A DNA stretch of 64,000 nucleotides from UTCHB3 sp008363265 (GCA_045863055.1 BTUW01000010.1:62001-126000); one strand, 5' to 3'; positions 17,630 through 25,799 are shown, numbered from the stretch's first letter. The notes: a model not told the origin generated them from the letters alone. Numbers and translations are program-made.

Positions 17630-17760
17630 TTTGAACCTAAGAACTCGAGAACCTAAGTGCGCCGCGGCGCATAAAGAACCTAAGAACTAAAGAATAAATC
17701 TTCCTAAGTTCATGAGTTCTTAAGTTCCTAAGTTCATGAGTTCATGAGTTCTTAAGTTCT
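17630..17760. repeat. AAGTTCATGAGTTC-type intergenic repeat with inverted half
   Basis: GAACCTAAGAACTCGAGAAC and a second GAACCTAAGAAC are followed, after the GC palindrome GCGCCGCGGCGC, by AAGTTCATGAGTTCTTAAG units in tandem. The halves are complementary and could pair. It fills the whole space between two convergent genes and runs into the stop codon of the minus-strand cytochrome gene. Confidence 0.75.
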
Positions 17761-18179
17761 TACTTCGTGAGGAGATAATCGGCAATTTTGCCGAGTTCTT
17801 TTACGTCCTTGTTGCCGTAAGAGGGCATAACGCCCGAGGCATATTTGGTTTTATACTCATCGAATCTTGCGCCCGTCTTGTTCTTTTCGGGGTTGCGGAG
17901 ATAGGCGATGAGCGACTCTCTATCGTAAAATTTTGACATTCCAACCAGTGGCGGAGCCATGGGGGTACCGTTCAGATCGTTACCGTGGCAGTTCAGGCAG
18001 CCGAAATTATTCATAAGTTCCTGACCGCTCAGAGAAGTGGTGTCGGCAGCAGCACTTCCTTCCTCCATGTATCCCGGACCTGTTGTTGAGGCACCGGTGT
18101 CACGGGTAAGATGTTGCAGAAAGAAGAGACCGGCAAAAGCGGCGATAAAAACGAGTATCCATACCAGGGTTTTAGTCAT
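17760..18179 (-). CDS. Membrane-anchored class I cytochrome c
   Basis: 139 residues. One N-terminal membrane segment (LVWILVFIAAFAGLFFLQ) is followed by a Ser/Thr-rich linker and a single-heme domain: NNFGCLNCHGNDLNG provides the CXXCH site, and MPSYGNKDVKELGKIADYL holds the probable axial Met and the C-terminal helix. It would face the periplasm and carry single electrons. It lies 17 bp after the amidase gene on the same strand and may share its transcript. The partner complex is not evident. Confidence 0.88.
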   Translation of the reverse strand: MTKTLVWILVFIAAFAGLFFLQHLTRDTGASTTGPGYMEEGSAAADTTSLSGQELMNNFGCLNCHGNDLNGTPMAPPLVGMSKFYDRESLIAYLRNPEKNKTGARFDEYKTKYASGVMPSYGNKDVKELGKIADYLLTK

Positions 18180-18196
18180 GTAACCTCAAAGATTTT

Positions 18197-18889
18197 TTAG
18201 TTGTTGTTTGCAATATCGTAATAATCCTTATAAGATTTAATCCCTTCAAAAATGGCTTTCGCAAGTTGGTTTTGTCCCTTTTCACTTGCGAGATACTTTT
18301 CTTCCTCAACATTCGAAATAAAACCGAGTTCGATCAGCACATTCGGCATCGAAGCCCCGACAAGAACATAGAATCCAGCCTGTTTCACTCCGCGCGAGGC
18401 ACGGTCGGTGTGTTCTTTGAACGACTTGTTCAGGAGACCCGCGAACTTTTCCGAGTGGTGCATGTAAGCCGCGTGCGCCATCGAAGTAAGGATGTAATTT
18501 TCGTCATCCAGTTCCTTGTAGCGGGCGGGGTCGTCCTCATACTTAATAACGCTGTTCTCGGTTTTCGCGATGTCGATGGCATCTTTGGTTTTCCCGGGGC
18601 GGAGGAGATACACTTCCGTGCCGCGGGCTTTACTGTTGCGTTCGGGGGTTGAATTGCAGTGGATCGAAATGAAGAGGTCGCCCTCTTTTTCGTTGGCGAT
18701 CTTGCCTCTTTTGAAGAGTTCAACGAATCTGTCGTCATCTCTGGTGTAAACCACCTTCACTCCGGGGAGGTTTTTCCTGATCAGATCACCCACCTTGAGG
18801 GCGACGGCCAGATTCACATTCTTTTCATAAACCTTGTTGGTACCCACCGCGCCGGCATCTTTTCCCCCGTGCCCCGCGTCGAGCACCAC
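18197..18889 (-). CDS. N-acetylmuramoyl-L-alanine amidase catalytic domain (-1 frame part of a split gene)
   Basis: 230 residues forming a complete Amidase_3 domain: VVLDAGHGGKDAGAVG (Zn His), VYEKNVNLA (Zn Glu), LFISIHCNS (Zn His) and NVLIELGFISN (catalytic Glu). The enzyme would cut the bond between muramic acid and the stem peptide. The frame stays open upstream of the GTG at 18889, reading EGWKFDVVVLDAGHGG, the usual run-in of full-length amidases. This says the domain normally continues from the gene at 18889-19788, which lies in the 0 frame. Independent initiation at GTG 18889 would give a protein without a signal peptide, so joining by frameshift, or a mutation or sequence error, is more likely. 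Confidence 0.85.
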   Translation of the reverse strand: MVLDAGHGGKDAGAVGTNKVYEKNVNLAVALKVGDLIRKNLPGVKVVYTRDDDRFVELFKRGKIANEKEGDLFISIHCNSTPERNSKARGTEVYLLRPGKTKDAIDIAKTENSVIKYEDDPARYKELDDENYILTSMAHAAYMHHSEKFAGLLNKSFKEHTDRASRGVKQAGFYVLVGASMPNVLIELGFISNVEEEKYLASEKGQNQLAKAIFEGIKSYKDYYDIANNN

Positions 18890-19788
18890 TACATCAAATT
18901 TCCATCCCTCTTTTTTTTTACAGGACCGGTTGATGCTTCTGAAGTGGAGTAGACGAGAACCTGCAGTTCCTTCTTCGATTTAATTCTCTTAACTTCGTAC
19001 GATGAATAGGCGTCTGTCAGGTAGAGCATAAGTTCGCCGTTCCCTTTACGGACGCGGCCCTTTATCTCCTTGACGGGACCCGACTGGAAGGTCTTGTTCA
19101 CGTTTTTCAGGATGATATCGCAATTTTCGATGGTGATCGAGATGTACCTGTCACCGTTTTCCTTGATCGAGTGTTTAATGCCGTTGGCTTCACCCTTGTA
19201 AGTGAATATGCAGAAAAGACCGTTCGATTTCAGATCGTACGATGCTTTCAGGATCGCGTTCTTCTTGTCTGATTTGGCTTCGGGCTCTATGACATCTTCA
19301 TCTTTTGTGTTTTTTTCATCCTTTTTGGCGGTTTTATCCTCTTTATCATTCTTGGGGTCCGCCTCTTTGCCTATACTTTCATCCTTGGGAAATTTGTAAG
19401 AATATTTCTCATCGAATGTCGCGGAAAAGACGTTCTTGCTGGCTGCCACCGGGATCAGAAGGTCGTTACCCTGCTTCAGGGCCGACTTTGTCATCTTGTA
19501 GGTCTTGCTCTTCTTATCCTTCACTACAACCGCGTTTGGGTTCTTGGCGGTGAATTTTACGGATGATTTGGAGCCCGCAACGAGTTCAAACTTCGTGTTC
19601 TCACTCGTGCGTGTGAGTTTAAGCGAAAACTTCGAAGCGAGGTCGTTAAGAGAAAGATAGGTTACCTTATCCTTCTTAACGGTTTTTACCTTTTTGTTCT
19701 TGCTGCCTATGGTGATCTCAACCCCCTGGGCGGGCACCACTATCAGAAGCGCCAGGGCGAAAAGAAATATCCTTGTGACGGTTTGCAT
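18889..19788 (-). CDS. N-terminal part of split N-acetylmuramoyl-L-alanine amidase (signal peptide, Cu-amine-oxidase-N-like and AMIN-like regions)
   Basis: 299 residues. It has a signal peptide (IFLFALALLIVVPAQG), then a copper-amine-oxidase-N-like segment (VTYLSLNDLASKFSLKL ... LLIPVAA), a Lys/Asp/Glu-rich low-complexity linker at about 133-170, and an AMIN-like beta domain to about 285. In related proteins an Amidase_3 domain follows; here the frame ends at TAG 18891-18889. Just before, at 18913-18921, nine A residues read GTA AAA AAA AAG, so A AAA AAG sits in the 0 frame as in known -1 slip sites. Slipping back one base continues directly into the amidase frame. Confidence 0.8.
   Translation of the reverse strand: MQTVTRIFLFALALLIVVPAQGVEITIGSKNKKVKTVKKDKVTYLSLNDLASKFSLKLTRTSENTKFELVAGSKSSVKFTAKNPNAVVVKDKKSKTYKMTKSALKQGNDLLIPVAASKNVFSATFDEKYSYKFPKDESIGKEADPKNDKEDKTAKKDEKNTKDEDVIEPEAKSDKKNAILKASYDLKSNGLFCIFTYKGEANGIKHSIKENGDRYISITIENCDIILKNVNKTFQSGPVKEIKGRVRKGNGELMLYLTDAYSSYEVKRIKSKKELQVLVYSTSEASTGPVKKKRDGNLM
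18907..18923 (-). other. Candidate -1 frameshift or slippage site (A9, A AAA AAG)
   Basis: The coding strand reads GTA AAA AAA AAG AGG. The heptamer A AAA AAG has the phase used by the E. coli dnaX -1 frameshift. A short stem (GTGCTC with GGGCAC, 6-base loop) lies about 23 bases downstream, farther than usual, and no strong internal Shine-Dalgarno is obvious. Polymerase slippage on A9 would also work, and so would a one-base sequencing error. Confidence 0.5.
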
Positions 19789-19979
19789 TACAAATTCCGG
19801 ACTTTTATAAAAATTAAAGCATAAAATTAATGAATTATCGTAAACTTATGAAATATAAAAATTTACGGATAAAATGGCCGTTTCTTTACTCATCACTTCC
19901 TGTTTCATATATTTCCGATGAGAAAATTAAAAATTCCCCTGAGCAGTAAGTCAGAATTTATAAGAGAGGACCGACAACC

Positions 19980-20558
19980 ATGAGATCAACATTCCTGTTT
20001 TTGGCAGCATTTTCACTGGCCGCACTTCAGTTCACCGGATGTACCGACAAGAATTCGCGCGAGTACACACTCGACACCACTTCGACCCCGGCCGCACCTC
20101 CTCCTGCAGCCCCCGCGGCTGAAACCCCCGCCGGCGACGGTGAGATCACGATCAACATAAAAGGGCAGGCGATCAAGGAGGGTTCCTACAAACTGAGAGC
20201 CGACCAGGCTTTTTACAACGATGCCGACGGTGTAACCACCCTTAAGTTTACCGGAATGATCGACAAGGATTCAGCCATCGTCGACATTCACTTCATCGGT
20301 GACAAACCCGGCAAGTTCGAGGTCGGCAAACCGAGCGGAAAAGGTGAAGGCAAGGTAACCTGCAATGTACTCCTCTGGATCCCGGGGGCAAGCATCGGAA
20401 CCAAGTTCTTCTACATGGGCGGTTCAGGCACTATCGACATTGCTGAAGTGGCACCGGCAGTAAAAGGTTCATTCAAAGGCGGTGGATCTGACATCGTTTC
20501 CCTTGATTCTCCAACAGATATCACCTTCGAGGGCACTTTCTCGATCGTGAAGAAGTAA
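19980..20558 (+). CDS. Lipoprotein with Pro/Ala linker, unknown function
   Basis: 192 residues. It has an SPII signal (ALQFTGCTDKNS), a Pro/Ala-rich tether at about residues 38-58 and a beta-rich domain (GEITINIKGQAI ... KFTGMIDKDSAIVDIHF ... TFEGTFSIVKK). The domain layout resembles periplasmic carrier or binding lipoproteins, but no family was recognised. AGAGGACC precedes the ATG. It is divergent from the amidase gene, with an AT-rich intergenic region of about 190 bp between them. Confidence 0.7.
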   Translation: MRSTFLFLAAFSLAALQFTGCTDKNSREYTLDTTSTPAAPPPAAPAAETPAGDGEITINIKGQAIKEGSYKLRADQAFYNDADGVTTLKFTGMIDKDSAIVDIHFIGDKPGKFEVGKPSGKGEGKVTCNVLLWIPGASIGTKFFYMGGSGTIDIAEVAPAVKGSFKGGGSDIVSLDSPTDITFEGTFSIVKK

Positions 20559-20562
20559 ATTT

Positions 20563-20612
20563 AAAAGTTACGCGGATTATGCGGATTTAACACAGATTCA
20601 CACGGATTTTTG
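20563..20612. repeat. ACACGGATT-type intergenic repeat, half copy
   Basis: AAGTTACGCGGATTATGCGG, then TTAACACAGATTCACACGG, matches one arm of the repeats at 10150 and 12616. It lies directly after the lipoprotein stop. Confidence 0.6.
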
Positions 20613-20624
20613 TTGATTTTTTTT

Positions 20625-21130
20625 CCAATGGCCGGTGGTATTAACCACCGGTTTTTGGTTTTAAAAGGTTTATTTCAAACCCCTCTCCCCTTAATCCCCT
20701 CTCGCCTTCCAAGGCAAGAGGGGAGACGGCTGAAGAAAAATGTCTGAATCAGGATTTACAGGATTTTAGGATTAGCAGGAATAATCTGCTTAATGAAGAG
20801 ATAATACCTGATACCTTATACCTAATACCTATCACGCTTCGACCGCCGGAAATTCTCTCCCGCGCTTCTGCTTAGGCCGGACCCACCTGGCATTCGTGCC
20901 ATGATTGGCATGCAATCCCATTCTGGAATGTGCGCACCGTATTAATACTTTGTGGCGCATGCCCGACCCGGATTCTTCGAACATCATTGCTTGCGATCCC
21001 GCGGAGCGGGACCCTCCGCCCTGCAGGGGCGGAATGTTGGTAGAATACGAACGAAACAAAACCCAGCCCGCCCCGGGCGGGCGGCATATTATAAACCTGC
21101 GCGCAAGTGCTGAGCACGGCCCAGGCGGGC
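20625..21130. repeat. Composite intergenic repeat, long copy
   Basis: Modules in order: CCGGTGGTATTAACCACCGG hairpin (20625-20668), a CCCCTCTCCCCTTAA / GCAAGAGGGGAG inverted pair (20680-20724), TGTCTGAATCAGGATTTAC with AGGATT tandems (20741-20780), ATACCTGATACCTTATACC tandems (20804-20833), ACTTTGTGGCGC (20947-20958), TTGCTTGCGATCCCG, and CGGAATGTTGGTAG after a CCGCCCTGCAGGGGCGG palindrome (to about 21046). The same module order occurs in reverse complement at 29637-29862. It fills the 590-bp gap between genes; no credible coding frame was found in it. Confidence 0.75.
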
Positions 21131-21149
21131 TGTTTCCTTTTTTAGGACA

Positions 21150-22448
21150 TCAATGTCCGGTAAAATTATATGCCTCAATCTCCAGGGGTATCTGATAATA
21201 TGACATGCCCCCCGCTACCGCCTTCACATATGCGTCACGAAAACCATTATATCCGAGTTTCGAGTATTGAATTACGTGCACGAGTTCATGCAGAAGAGTC
21301 CATCTGTCCTCGAGCCGGCCCGGTTCAAAATCCTCGAAATAAATGTTGTTCCCGAATGTCTGAGCTGCCGGTTTAACCCCACCCAGAAGATCGGTAATCG
21401 TGTTGATCACACCTATCTTCGTCTTTAGTGAATTCAACGGAACCGACTTGTATATCTTCACAGCCGAAAAATCCTTTCCGGGGAAATATGATTCTATCTC
21501 ACTTCGTGCATAATCAGGTAACTGGGCAACAGTGTAGAAAATTGAACTCTCTTTTTGGACATGTTCCTCAAGCGCGGATTTTGTCGCGTCAAACCAAAGC
21601 GGTCCGAAACTTGATTTGATCTTTCCCCATGCAGATTGAAGGTTGTTGAAGTACTCTATAGGACTGCCTTCTGCTGCATAACTCTTTAACTCACTGAATG
21701 GTATCGCAATAATTAAGTGTCGAGAGTACCAAAAAAGTGTATTTTCTGCGAAAATAAAAATATACAATGAATCCTTGGTGAACGAGAATTCCGTTTCCGG
21801 TGTAATCCGGGCAGTCTCTAACCATGAATCAAAATTATACCACTGTTCATTTAACTTTTTTCCGTCATAAAACATGCCTTCGCCAAAGCTTCTGATGAGC
21901 TTTTTGTCGTTCCTGATCTTTTTCCTGATTTGGGTCATGATCTTGTCATATTGATTCGGTGAAACAACTTGATCCAGTTTGAGCTTCTCACTTGTCACTG
22001 TATTGAAATTTAAATTCCGGATTTCGCTGAAAGTACCCGCGGGAGTCCTGACCAATGAATTTGTCCAAAGTGAAAGAAAAGGACCCGCATTTACGCAAGA
22101 ATTTGTGTGCAACTCTTTGATACATCCCCATCCCCAACCATTGTGGTCAGCCAAGGCTAATTCGTAAATGCCCGATAGCTCCCGATTGATGTTTTCGACA
22201 AAATTGTTGTTTATTGCCTCTTTTACGAATATCTTGTTCTCATGATATTCCATGTTGGCCGGCTGAATGACGGAACTTTTTTTCTCCGTGAAAAGGATTG
22301 AACTCCCGATGAGATTACTCTGAGAATTCCACTCGGGGTAATCAATAGTTATCTTCATTTTTTGCGAATTCAGCGGAAATGACAGAATGAAAAGGACAGA
22401 TAGCATTATGCCGGCAGTCTTGATATCAGTACTGATAAAGGATCGCAT
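21150..22448 (-). CDS. Secreted HELVH-containing protein, putative zinc peptidase
   Basis: About 432 residues. AAAGGA lies 9 bases before ATG 22448, and the protein begins with a signal peptide (IMLSVLFILSFPLNSQ). Near the C-terminus RWTLLHELVHVIQYSKLG carries HExxH followed by an HVIQY segment, as in DUF4157-type metallopeptidases, with an acidic IPLEIEAYNFTGH tail that could supply the third ligand. Most of the preceding ~340 residues are unassigned. It is probably periplasmic or exported. It is divergent from hsdM, with 250 bp between the starts. Confidence 0.7.
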   Translation of the reverse strand: MRSFISTDIKTAGIMLSVLFILSFPLNSQKMKITIDYPEWNSQSNLIGSSILFTEKKSSVIQPANMEYHENKIFVKEAINNNFVENINRELSGIYELALADHNGWGWGCIKELHTNSCVNAGPFLSLWTNSLVRTPAGTFSEIRNLNFNTVTSEKLKLDQVVSPNQYDKIMTQIRKKIRNDKKLIRSFGEGMFYDGKKLNEQWYNFDSWLETARITPETEFSFTKDSLYIFIFAENTLFWYSRHLIIAIPFSELKSYAAEGSPIEYFNNLQSAWGKIKSSFGPLWFDATKSALEEHVQKESSIFYTVAQLPDYARSEIESYFPGKDFSAVKIYKSVPLNSLKTKIGVINTITDLLGGVKPAAQTFGNNIYFEDFEPGRLEDRWTLLHELVHVIQYSKLGYNGFRDAYVKAVAGGMSYYQIPLEIEAYNFTGH

Positions 22449-22700
22449 TGCGTTAATTCCTTTCAGATTGTTCTTATGTGGAAAGAGGATTAAAATTCTC
22501 CTGTAAACTACAAAGAAAATTTCAAAATTCACAGTACCATGATCCTTCCTTCCACCGGATTGTCATTAACAAAAACCACAGGCCACGAAACTCATCGCTA
22601 ATTTGCCGCGGACTAACCACTCTCTTTTTGCCATTCCCAATTATTTTCTTAATATTGCAGTGGGTAAACAAAACTTGTCGAATACAATATAAAGATCATA

Positions 22701-24407
22701 ATGGCGAATCATCAGGAACTCTCTTCTCTCATCTGGAATGTTTGCGATGATGTGTTGCGCGGACTGTTCAAACCGCATGAGTATGGGGATATTATTCTTC
22801 CTTTCGTGGTGCTGCGGCGGCTGGACTGCGTTCTGGAACCGCAAAAAGACCGTGCTCACGAACTTTACGAGCGTTACAAAAATGAAAATATCGACCTCTA
22901 CCCGGTGATCACCGGGGAACTGCAGATGCAGTTCTACAACCACTCCAAATTTGACCTCGCGCGCTTAAAACACGATCCCAAAAACCTCCACCTCAACTTC
23001 CGGAATTACATCGAAGGCTTCTCAAAGAATGTCTATGAGATTATCCAAAAATTCAAGATTCAGGAAGCGATCGATTTATTGAACAGTGAAAATGTGTTCT
23101 ACCTCTTTGTCGAGAAGTTCACGACCGTCGATCTCCATCCTGAAGTGGTGGATAACCACGCGATGGGGCAGGTGTTCGAGGAACTGCTGCGCCGCTTCTC
23201 GGAAATGAGCAATGAAACAAGCGGTGAGCACTACACGCCGAGGGATATTGTGCAACTGCTTGTTGCCCTTTTGTTCTCGGGAAGTGAAGACGACCTTAAG
23301 GGTGAGGGGAAGATCCGCTCCCTCTTCGACCCCTGCTGCGGCACGGGAGGCATGCTGACGATCGGCAAGGAGTGGGTGTTGCGCCACATCAATCCGGGGA
23401 TCGAGATACGCCTGAACGGACAGGAACTGAACCCCCAGACCTACTCGATCTGCAAATCTGACATGCTGATCTCGGGTGAGAATCCTGACAATATCAAACT
23501 CGGCTCGTCACTTTCGCAGGACGGGTTCAGTGATGAAAAATTCGAGTACATGCTCACAAATCCCCCGTTCGGTGTGAGTTGGAAGAAAGACGCAGAGTTT
23601 GTTAAAGATGAGGCTCGCGACTCAAGAGGGAGGTTTTTTGCCGGGATACCTAAAATATCGGATGGTTCTCTATTGTTTCTGCAGCACATGATATCGAAAA
23701 TGGAGGCGAAAGGTTCACGGATCGGCATCATCTTCAACGGCTCGCCACTCTTCAACGGCGACGCGGGCTCCGGCGAAAGCGAGATCAGGAAGTGGATAAT
23801 CGAGAATGATATGCTCGAGTGCATCGTGCAGCTACCTGATTCACTATTCTTCAATACAGATATTACCACATACATCTGGATTGTGACCAATAAGAAAAGC
23901 CCATATCGTAGGGGACATATACAGTTGATAAATGCTGCGAATCATTACCAACCGATGAAAAAATCTCTCGGGAAGAAAAGGAAAGAAGTCACAGCAGAGC
24001 AGATCGATCTGATCGTTAAAACATACAACGATTTCACTGAAACTGAAATATGTAAGATATACCCTAATTCGTTCTTCGGATATGTAAAGGTGACGGTGGA
24101 GCGACCACTGATAGAGAATGGTCAGCCCGTTTTCGACAAAAAGGGCGCGCTTAAACCGGACTCATCCCTCAGGGACTTTGAACGCGTACCGCTCGATACC
24201 CCTGTCGAAGAGTATTTCGAGAAGGAGGTAAAACCCCACCAGCCGGATGCCTGGATGGATCGCGCGAAGGATGTCAGGGGGTACGAAATAAACTTCACGA
24301 AGTATTTCTACAAGTTCATGCCCCTCCGTCCGCTCGAGGAGATCACAAAGGAACTCCAGGAATTGGAAAAGAAATCGGACAACCTGATGAAAGAGCTCAT
24401 TAAATGA
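22701..24407 (+). CDS. hsdM: Type I restriction-modification system, DNA methyltransferase subunit HsdM
   Basis: 568 residues. The HsdM_N helical domain covers about residues 5-140 (SLIWNVCDDVLRGLFKPHEY). The N6-adenine methyltransferase domain follows, with EHYTPRDIVQLL, SAM motif I in DPCCGTGGML (about residue 210) and catalytic motif IV NPPFG (about residue 287). HsdM with HsdS forms the modification enzyme that methylates adenine in a bipartite target. Its stop overlaps the hsdS start (ATGA), so the two are translationally coupled. Length and motifs suggest an intact enzyme. Confidence 0.96.
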   Translation: MANHQELSSLIWNVCDDVLRGLFKPHEYGDIILPFVVLRRLDCVLEPQKDRAHELYERYKNENIDLYPVITGELQMQFYNHSKFDLARLKHDPKNLHLNFRNYIEGFSKNVYEIIQKFKIQEAIDLLNSENVFYLFVEKFTTVDLHPEVVDNHAMGQVFEELLRRFSEMSNETSGEHYTPRDIVQLLVALLFSGSEDDLKGEGKIRSLFDPCCGTGGMLTIGKEWVLRHINPGIEIRLNGQELNPQTYSICKSDMLISGENPDNIKLGSSLSQDGFSDEKFEYMLTNPPFGVSWKKDAEFVKDEARDSRGRFFAGIPKISDGSLLFLQHMISKMEAKGSRIGIIFNGSPLFNGDAGSGESEIRKWIIENDMLECIVQLPDSLFFNTDITTYIWIVTNKKSPYRRGHIQLINAANHYQPMKKSLGKKRKEVTAEQIDLIVKTYNDFTETEICKIYPNSFFGYVKVTVERPLIENGQPVFDKKGALKPDSSLRDFERVPLDTPVEEYFEKEVKPHQPDAWMDRAKDVRGYEINFTKYFYKFMPLRPLEEITKELQELEKKSDNLMKELIK

Positions 24408-25699
24408 CGCAAAGATACAGCGCCTATAAGGATTCGGGTGTGGAATGGATTGGGGAGGTCCCTGAACATTGGGAAGTTACCAGAATATCGAACTTAGGAT
24501 ATTTCTATAAGGGTAATGGAATTAAGAAAGATGAAGTTCGATTAGAGGGACTACCGTGTATAAGGTATGGAGAAATATATACAACTTATGACAGGATTGT
24601 TTCTTCTGTACGGTCATTTATTGATAAAGTTACTGCGGAAGAGTCCGTTCAAGGCTTCAAGGGCGATATTTTATTTGCTGGTTCAGGAGAAACGATTGAG
24701 GATATTGGGAAGGCCGTTTTGTACTTTGGAGACGAACCTGTTTATATAGGCGGTGATATTATTGTACTGAGGTCGACACAAGTTGCAAATAGCCTTTTTC
24801 TATCCTATGTTGTGAATTCACATTATGTACAACATCAAAAATCAATTGTTGGTAAGGGTGAGATTGTTGTACATATTTACTCAAAGTCTATAAGGGATAT
24901 AAGGATAGCATTACCTCCTGCAATTGAACAATCCCAAATCGTCGAATTCCTTGACGCGAAAACTTCACTCATCGACAGGCTCATTGATGTAAAACAGAGG
25001 CGGATCGAACTCCTGAAAGAAAAACGGGCTACCCTAATAAACAACGCCGTAACCAAGGGCCTCGACCCCAATGTGAAAATGAAAGACTCCGGCATTGAGT
25101 GGATCGGGGAAATTCCTGAGCATTGGGAAGTTAAAAAGATGAAGTATGGGGTTTCAAATCCATCGATCAAAACCCTTCCAGCTGAAGGCCAAATAAAAAT
25201 TTCCCCTGAAAATGTCGAATCAGACACTGGTGTCTGTATAAATTTTTACTCCGATTACGAGGGTGAAGGCTTTCAGTTTGTCACGGGCGACATACTATTT
25301 AATAAACTTAGGATTTATCTTAAGAAAATACTGTTCGCAGATTTTGATGGAATATCAATGGGTGAAATGATAGTGTTAAGATGTAATGATACTTTGCACA
25401 ATCGATATTTCTACTTCATGCTTTTTAACCAAGGGCTCATAGATTGGTTAAACGCGCAATCTACGGGTGTTAAAATGCCGAGAGTCGCACCAGAGGTGAT
25501 TCTGAATTCTAAGATAATTTATCCCCCAGTTTTGGAACAAGACCAGATTATCGAGCACCTCAATTCCGAAACCAAAAAAATCGACGACCTCGTAACTCTC
25601 GAGCAGAAAAAGATCGACTTGTTAAAAGAGTATCGTCAGGCATTGATATCGGAAACAGTTACGGGAAAGATAAAAATTGGGAAGGAAACAGGTGGGTAA
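24404..25699 (+). CDS. hsdS: Type I restriction-modification system, specificity subunit HsdS
   Basis: 431 residues with two target recognition domains, each introduced by the same motif: KDSGVEWIGEVPEHWEV at residue 9 and KDSGIEWIGEIPEHWEV at about 227. Conserved helical spacers follow each one (SQIVEFLDAKTSLIDRLI ... LLKEKRATLINNAVTKGL; DQIIEHLNSETKKIDDL ... LLKEYRQALISETVTGKI). TRD1 and TRD2 would each read one half of a split recognition sequence. Both TRD regions look more AT-rich than hsdM, hsdR or the spacers, consistent with domain exchange. The target sequence cannot be predicted. Confidence 0.95.
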   Translation: MTQRYSAYKDSGVEWIGEVPEHWEVTRISNLGYFYKGNGIKKDEVRLEGLPCIRYGEIYTTYDRIVSSVRSFIDKVTAEESVQGFKGDILFAGSGETIEDIGKAVLYFGDEPVYIGGDIIVLRSTQVANSLFLSYVVNSHYVQHQKSIVGKGEIVVHIYSKSIRDIRIALPPAIEQSQIVEFLDAKTSLIDRLIDVKQRRIELLKEKRATLINNAVTKGLDPNVKMKDSGIEWIGEIPEHWEVKKMKYGVSNPSIKTLPAEGQIKISPENVESDTGVCINFYSDYEGEGFQFVTGDILFNKLRIYLKKILFADFDGISMGEMIVLRCNDTLHNRYFYFMLFNQGLIDWLNAQSTGVKMPRVAPEVILNSKIIYPPVLEQDQIIEHLNSETKKIDDLVTLEQKKIDLLKEYRQALISETVTGKIKIGKETGG

Positions 25700-25742
25700 G
25701 CTGTGAAAAATTTTCAAATAAGCGTAATCCCGACAGAGATCA

Positions 25743-25759
25743 GGCAACAGGCTGTTGCC
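25743..25759. promoter_or_regulatory. Perfect 8-1-8 inverted repeat upstream of hsdR
   Basis: GGCAACAG and CTGTTGCC flank a single G, 41 bp before the hsdR ATG in the 100-bp hsdS-hsdR gap. This could be an operator for delayed expression of the nuclease subunit or a chance palindrome. It has no T-run, so it is not a typical terminator. Confidence 0.4.
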
Positions 25760-25799
25760 CAAATTGGCATCCTTAATAAATTCAGGGACATTTGCTAAA

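Noticed and set aside
17630..17760. CRISPR-like array from repeated AAGTTCATGAGTTC
   Set aside because: There are no unique spacers of uniform length and no cas genes; the words are in tandem and inverted, not separated by spacers.
20835..21130. Short frames of 75-96 residues between 20.8 and 21.2 kb as small genes
   Set aside because: They coincide with palindromic repeat modules shared with 29637-29862 and lack a ribosome site or conserved protein features.
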